Assembly: GCA_946800325.1 (NCBI GenBank)
Contig: OX326960.1
Location: 13,974,393-14,038,392, forward strand
DNA from: Luzula sylvatica
Taxonomy: Eukaryota; Streptophyta; Magnoliopsida; Poales; Juncaceae
DNA length: 64,000 nt
Reading direction: 5' to 3'
Part shown: positions 58,501 to 64,000 of the stretch, in pieces
Numbering within the stretch: the stretch's first letter is position 1
Layout of the letters: every line of letters begins with the position of its first letter
Notes under the pieces: model-generated
Database searches by the model: none
The model's input: the letters and a program-made list of their open reading frames with translations, nothing else
Told to the model about the DNA's origin: nothing
Translations under genes and position numbers: made by a program

Positions 58501-59766
58501 TTTTTACTAATAATACTCTACTCGCGCTACGCGGCGAGCTGATACTCATGTGTTTCGTTTTTTTTAATGGTAATTTTTATGATGATGATAATAATATTAT
58601 ATTAAAATAAAATTATAACACTTTATATTAATATCATCATAGTATAATGTAGAATATATTTTATGATTACATTATGTTGTCGTAGAAAATAGCTCATTTT
58701 TTATCAAACGTTAATACATGTATTGATGCAAATAATAATATCCGAAACATGACACAATTTTACGAAAAATATAGCCACACAAAAAATAATTGTTGCTCAC
58801 AATAGTTCATGCAATATAAATATCAAAACATTAAACCATACAATCTATACACACAAGAAACATAATTAATTATATAGTACTTATAACTTTTTATTGATTA
58901 ACAAATCAATGAAAATTATAACCATCATATATTTAACAATCAAAATCATTAAAAAATAATATCAAAATTTAATTTAACAAAACTACAATTAAAAATTATT
59001 GATATTTTTAAACTTACAACTTAAAAAATAACAATCGTATTTGAAATATGTTTATAAGTTATAGAAATTGTTTATTTTCAATAGATAAAATATTCATTTT
59101 CATTTATTTTGAATTTGAAGATTTCAATATAAAAGTTGTTCAAACAAAAATACCCACTACTTAGTAATATAGGATTCTCACTACTATAATTATCATAAAA
59201 ATAACAAATATTTAAATATTAATACTCATTCTTTTGCATTGTATTTTATTACATCGTATCTTCACAAATTAAAATTAAAAAAAAAGTTATGCGTGGACTG
59301 TATTAATATCTATGTCAAAAGGAACTGTTTATTATTGAACTGAATTGTATGTACAAATGATCAACATAAAACATCTTTATATAGAAAACACAACACACTT
59401 TCATCTCATGTGAACGCTTCAGTGTGAAAGCTCCAATGTGCATCTCTCCATGCCCATATTTTCCTGCGTGTCTAACCTATCACACTTGTACATACTATAT
59501 TAATCTATAATTAATAAATACATTCATATTTATAACTCAAGTGAAATACTTTATTTGTTTTTTAGATTAAAGTTCTTAAAATAATAACTTATATCAAAAA
59601 AATTATAATGTTTCATATTAAAATGTTACATATTGGATGAGAGAAAAAGAGATTATATGTAAAATCTTAAATACTAACAAAAAAAATTAAATAACAAAAT
59701 TGTATAATTTGTGCGTGTAACAAAAATTAACAAAATTGTTCATATTCATTGTCACGTTGACATTAT
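58501..59766. repeat. Dispersed repeat, inverted copy of 49.1-50 kb, with hairpin near its left edge
   Basis: 'ctcgcgctacgcggcgag' at 58520-58537 forms a GC-rich hairpin unusual in this AT-rich DNA, reminiscent of a Helitron 3' end in minus orientation, but no CTRR sequence is placed correctly. Interior matches to 49.1-50 kb are in reverse orientation. Confidence 0.4.
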
Positions 59767-60603
59767 ACTTATGTATAAAGTAGAGAGAATTCTTGATCAT
59801 ACATGAGGCCACGTCACCGCTTTGGTATATTTACATTTTGGTCCTTCTTTTTGGTTTATTTACATTTTGATCCTTTTTATTTATATTCTAGTCTTTTTTT
59901 ACATTTTGGTCCTTTTTACATTTTGATCTTTTTTTCCTATTTTATATTTTGGTCCTTTTTTACATTTTTATCTTTTTTTTATATTTTGGTCTTTTTTTAC
60001 ATTTTGATCATTTTTTCTTATTTTCCAATTTTTTTTTTTAATTTGCTCATTGGGCAGGGTTATGTATGCAATTTCGTAAGTTCAACTTTTTTTTTTGTAA
60101 TTTTCCTTTTTACCCAATTTTTTTTCCTTTTTACGTTTTGTTCCTTTTTTTGCTTTTCAATTTTTTTTGGTATTTGCTCATTTTGCACGGGTATATATGA
60201 AATTTTGTAACCTCAAATTTATGCGAGTTTTTTTGTCATTTGCCCGTTGTATCCATCTCGACACATTGTGATCCTTTAATGAACCGTAACTATAATGCAT
60301 CTATTGACATCAAATATAATTGCGAATATGTCCTGATTATATTAATCGATTTTAAAAGCACTTGAACAAATGCTATTTATACAAATTATATCAGAAAATA
60401 ATATCCGTGATAGATTAATTTCATGAATCTTATATGCATCTATTGACATCATGATATTTGCAAATATGTCATGATTAGATTAATTTAGTTCAAACGCACA
60501 CGCGTTAATTCACACACGAGTTAATTCTATTTAAATAATTATATAAAAAACATGTAAAAAAATAGATAGGTTGTCCCGCGCAATTGCGCGGGGATAAAGC
60601 TAG
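59767..60603 (+). mobile_element. Non-autonomous Helitron, copy 2, 837 bp
   Basis: The start acttatgtataaagtagaga matches the 42112 Helitron start with TC changed to AC; both then share 'catacatgaggccacgtc'. The end has a hairpin cccgcgc-aatt-gcgcggg (60575-60592) and gataaagctag before T (60604). It contains the same 'ttacattttggtcctttt' repeats at 59828-60030. Confidence 0.85.
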
Positions 60604-60605
60604 TA

Positions 60606-60706
60606 TTATTGAATATCAAGAGTCATGTTTTAATCTTATGGTCTGGATTTAAAACATCAAATATGGCATGGTTCAAGAAGATGCTTAAATTTTGTTGCGA
60701 AATAAC
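60606..60706 (-). repeat. Right half of the split dispersed repeat, inverted
   Basis: The complement reads gttatttcgcaacaaaattt..., collinear with about 48755-48845. It belongs after position 53516 in the ancestral order. Confidence 0.65.
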
Positions 60707-61083
60707 CAATGTTACAGAAATCGCTAGGCGCTAGTCGGGTGGACGGGCACCGTCTAGCGCCTAGAGGGATTAATCGGGGATTAATCGGGGATTAATCGGA
60801 CCTAGGCGGATTTGTAATTTTACATAGTTTTTGTCATTTTTTTAATTTTTATATATTATAATTTGTGCTATAATTTTTTATACTAAAAATAATATATATT
60901 GATTTATTTAAAACAACGTCCAAACAAATCATAACATGAAATCTACATATTAATTTATTTAAAACAACGTCCAAACAAATTGTAACATGAAATCTACAAA
61001 ATACCATTAATACAAATTCAAATAAATCACAAAATAAAATTACTAAAAATAGAAATAAGAAAGGAAATGAGTTGTGGGTCTTA

Positions 61084-61117
<34 letters not shown>

Positions 61118-61253
61118 GCCTGGGCGGACCTAGGCCGAATTATGCGGGCCTAGGCGCTATTTAGGCGGGCCTAGGCGGAATTTCGCCTAAACGTGGGCGT
61201 TTTCCCAACACCTAGCGCCTAGGCGGCCGCCTAGACCGATTTTTAGAACATTG
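60707..61253 (-). mobile_element. hAT-type MITE, copy 2 (inverted relative to copy 1)
   Basis: Reads CAATGTTACAGAAATCGC at its left and GACCGATTTTTAGAACATTG at its right, i.e. copy 1 reversed. It is almost identical apart from a poly(A) tract (61087-61114, ~28 A versus 11 in copy 1) and small indels. The right flank is GTTGGACT (61254-61261). Confidence 0.9.
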
Positions 61254-64000
61254 GTTGGACTTCATTTTTTTACTTTTATGAAATTTTTGAACAAAATTGA
61301 AATGTGTGTGTGTTCGTCTTCAATTAGGGAGTATTTTGAGTAAGACAAGAAAATTGAGTATTTTGCTTGTGTAACACTTTAATTTTATCCTTTTTTTAAA
61401 AAAAAATGTTGATTGAATTTGTAGAAGGTGTTAGACTTCTGTTTATGAATTTTTATGAAATTTTTGAAAAAATTGAAATTTTTGTGTGTTAGTCTTCAAT
61501 TATGGTGTATTTTGAGTACAAAATAAAAATTGAGTATTTTTATTGTGTTAAACTTGAATTTTTAAAAAAATATCTTAATTCAATTTTTTGAAGGTGTTAG
61601 ACTTAAGCTTTATCATTTTTAAGAAATTTTTGAAAAAACTTGAAATTTGTGTGTATTAGTCTTCAATTAAGGAGTATTTTGAGTACGACATGACACTTGA
61701 GTATTTTGCATGTGTTACACTTCAATTTTAACATTTAAAAAAATATCTTAATTGAGTTTTTTGAAGGTGTTAGACTTCTTTTTTGAACTTTTAAGAAATT
61801 TTTGAAAAAATTGAAATTTTTGTGTGTTACTCTTCAATTACGGTGTATTTTGAGTACAAAATAAAAATTGAGTATTTTACTTGTGTTACACTTCAAGTTA
61901 AAATTTTTTATAAAAAATATCTTGTTTCAATATTTTGAAGGTGTTAGACTTAAGTTTTTGCATTTTGAAATATTTTTTGAAAAAAAATTGAAATTTGTGT
62001 GCGTTAGACTTCAATTATAGAGTATTTTAAGGACGACATGAAAATGGAGTATATCGCTTGTGTTATACTTCAATTTTAACATTTTTTTGAAAAAATATCT
62101 TCATTGAATTTTTTGAAGGTTAGACTTCTGTTTTTGCATTTATAAGAAATTTTTGAAAAATTGAAATTTGTGTGTGTTAGTCTTCAATTACGGAGTATTT
62201 TGAGTATGTAATAAAAATTGAGTATTTTGCTTGTGTTACACTTCAATTTTTGCATATTTTTAAAAAATATCTTAATTCAATTTTTTGAAGGGGGTTAGAC
62301 TTCAGTTTTTGCATTTTTAAGAAATTTTTGTAAAAAATTGAAAGTTGTGTGTGTTAGTCTTCAATTAGTGAGTATTTTGAGTACGACTTGAAAATTGAGT
62401 ATTTTACTTGTGATACACTTCAATTTTAACATTTTTATTAAAATTATCTTCATTGAATTTTTGGAAGGTGTTAGACTTCTGTTTTTGCATTTTTACAACA
62501 TTTTTGGAGAAATTGAAATGTGTGTGTATTAGTCTTCAATTACAGAGTATTTTGAGTACGACATAAAAATTGTGTATTTAACTTGTGTTACATTTCCATT
62601 ATAACATTTTTTTAAAAAATATCTTAATTCAATTTTTTGAAGGTGTTAGACTTTAGTTTTTGCATTTTTAAGAAAGTTTTGAAAATACTTGAAATATGTG
62701 TGTGTTAGACTTAAATTATGGCGTATTTTGAGTACGACTTGAAAATTGAGTATTTTGCTTGTGTAACACTTAAATTTTAACATATTATTAAAAGATATCT
62801 TAATTCAATTTTTTGAAGGTGTTAGACGTCTGTTTTTTTATTTTTAAGAATTTTCTGAAAAAATTGAAATGTGTGTGTTAGTCTTCAATTACGGAGTATT
62901 TTGTGTACGACATGAAAATTGAGTATTTTGCTTGTGTAACACTTCAATTTTAGCATCTTTTTTAAAAAATATCTTAATTGAATATTTTGCAGGTGCTAGA
63001 CTTCTGTTTTTGAAGTTTTAAGAAATTTTTTAAAAAATAGAAATTTTTGTGTGTTAGTCTTCAATTACGGTGTATTTTGAGTACAATTTTTTTTTTGAGT
63101 ATTTTCTTGCTTTACACCGCAAATTTAACATATTTTTTAAAAAATATCTTAATTCAATTTTTTTAAGGTGTTAGGCATAAGCTTTTGCATTTTTAAAATT
63201 GTTTTGAAAATAAATTTAAATTTGTGTGTGTTAGTCTTCAATTATGGAATATTTTGAGTACAACATGAAAATTTGGTATTTCGCTTGTATTGCACTTCAA
63301 TTTAATTTTTATTTTAAAATATCTTAATTAATTTTTTGAAGGTGATAGACTTCAGTGTCTGCATTTTTTAGAAATTTTTGAAAAAAATTGAAATTTGTGT
63401 GTGTTAGTCTTCAATTTGTGAGTATTTGGAGTACGGAATTAAAATGAAGTATTTGCTTGTTTTAAGCTTCAATTTTAACGTTTTTACAAAAAAATGTCTT
63501 CATTGAATTTTTTGAAGGTGTTGGGCTTTTGTTTTCGCATTTGTACGAAATTTTTGGAAAAATTGAAATGTGTGTGTTCAGTCTTCAATTACAGAGTATG
63601 TTGTGTATGACATGAAAATTGAGTATTTTGCTTGTGTTCCACTTCAATTGTAATATTTTTAAAAAAATATAATAATTCAATTTTTCGAAGGTGTTAGACT
63701 TCTGTTTTTGCATTTTTACGAAATTTTTGAAAAAATTGAAATGTGTGTGTGTTAGTCTTCAATTACGGAGCATATTGAGTACCACATGAAAATTGAGTAC
63801 TTTGCTTGTGTTACACTTCAATTTTAACATTTAAAAAAAATATTTTAATTCAATTTTTTGAAGGTGTTAGACTTCAGTTTTTTCATTTTTAAGAAATTTT
63901 AAAAAATTAAAACTTGTGTTTGTTAGTTTTCAATTACTGAGTAATTTGAGTACGACATGAAAATTGAGTATTTTCATTGTGTTAAACTTCAATTTTATCA
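61254..64000 (+). repeat. ~174-bp satellite array continuing past the window
   Basis: The landmark (g)ttagactt recurs at about 61431, 61597, 61770, 61944, 62120, 62295, 62471, 62646, 62822, 62997, 63171, 63344, 63519, 63694 and 63867, a mean of 174 bp. Monomers are AT-rich: 'gtgttagtcttcaattacgg', 'gagtattttgcttgtgttac', 'tatcttaattcaattttttg'. At least 15 copies are present, with moderate divergence. The period is in the range of plant centromeric and heterochromatic satellites. No gene lies inside. Confidence 0.92.

Noticed and set aside
58520..58537. Helitron 3' end in minus orientation at the GC-rich hairpin
   Set aside because: The hairpin is convincing but no CTRR terminus lies at the expected distance and no 5' TC end was found, so it is reported only as part of a dispersed repeat.
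1..64000. Bacterial, viral or defence-island type system
   Set aside because: All recognisable genes are plant nuclear genes with introns or plant transposons; no endogenous pararetrovirus, phage or organelle gene was seen.

Overview
The window is nuclear DNA from a flowering plant, probably a dicot. It is very AT-rich. The genes have GT-AG introns, and the families are plant ones: an NST-type NAC factor, a GH17 beta-1,3-glucanase, and UTP23 with a telo-box and a site II motif. Most of the rest is transposon-derived. The species cannot be told from the sequence.

Layout. 1-4.1 kb holds degenerate direct repeats and a dispersed foldback repeat. 4.1-13.9 kb is the gene-rich part: an orphan zf-PARP exon, a 1.36-kb foldback Mutator-like element, a two-exon U1-type zinc-finger gene (6298-9276), UTP23 (10326-11569, six exons) and a GH17 glucanase (12191-13848, four exons). 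14-17.3 kb carries two SINEs with target-site duplications (TSDs). 17.28-20.75 kb is a 3.5-kb element with about 100-bp terminal inverted repeats (TIRs), followed by a 1-kb tandem array that abuts the start of a wrecked CHR24-like SNF2 gene (21874-26190). That gene is split in frame by a solo LTR with a perfect 5-bp TSD and then by a hAT MITE. 26.2-28.5 kb has PIF/Harbinger relics: a Myb/SANT-like fragment and a deleted DDE transposase. 30-44 kb contains Helitrons, a Harbinger element nested in one of them, a second solo LTR and two hAT MITEs. The NAC gene lies on the minus strand at 44322-45457. 46.1-48.3 kb is a complete LTR retrotransposon that carries gag but no pol. 48.3-53.5 kb is AT-rich repeats plus a SINE. 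53.5-61.3 kb is bounded by two inverted copies of one hAT MITE, and a ~174-bp satellite fills 61.25 kb to the window end.

The most informative observation is structural. The two inverted hAT MITEs at 53517-54065 and 60707-61253 have mismatched flanks as they stand. If the DNA between them is turned round, both gain perfect 8-bp TSDs (GTTATTTC and GTTGGACT), the satellite becomes continuous, and a dispersed repeat also found intact at about 48.6-48.85 kb is rejoined. This implies a 6.6-kb inversion by recombination between the two copies. Other notable items are LTRs packed with a perfect palindrome whose core differs between two copies, a 221-bp higher-order repeat at the CHR24-like promoter position, and the gag-only retrotransposon. 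The genes are unrelated single loci. No operon-like or defence-type system is visible.
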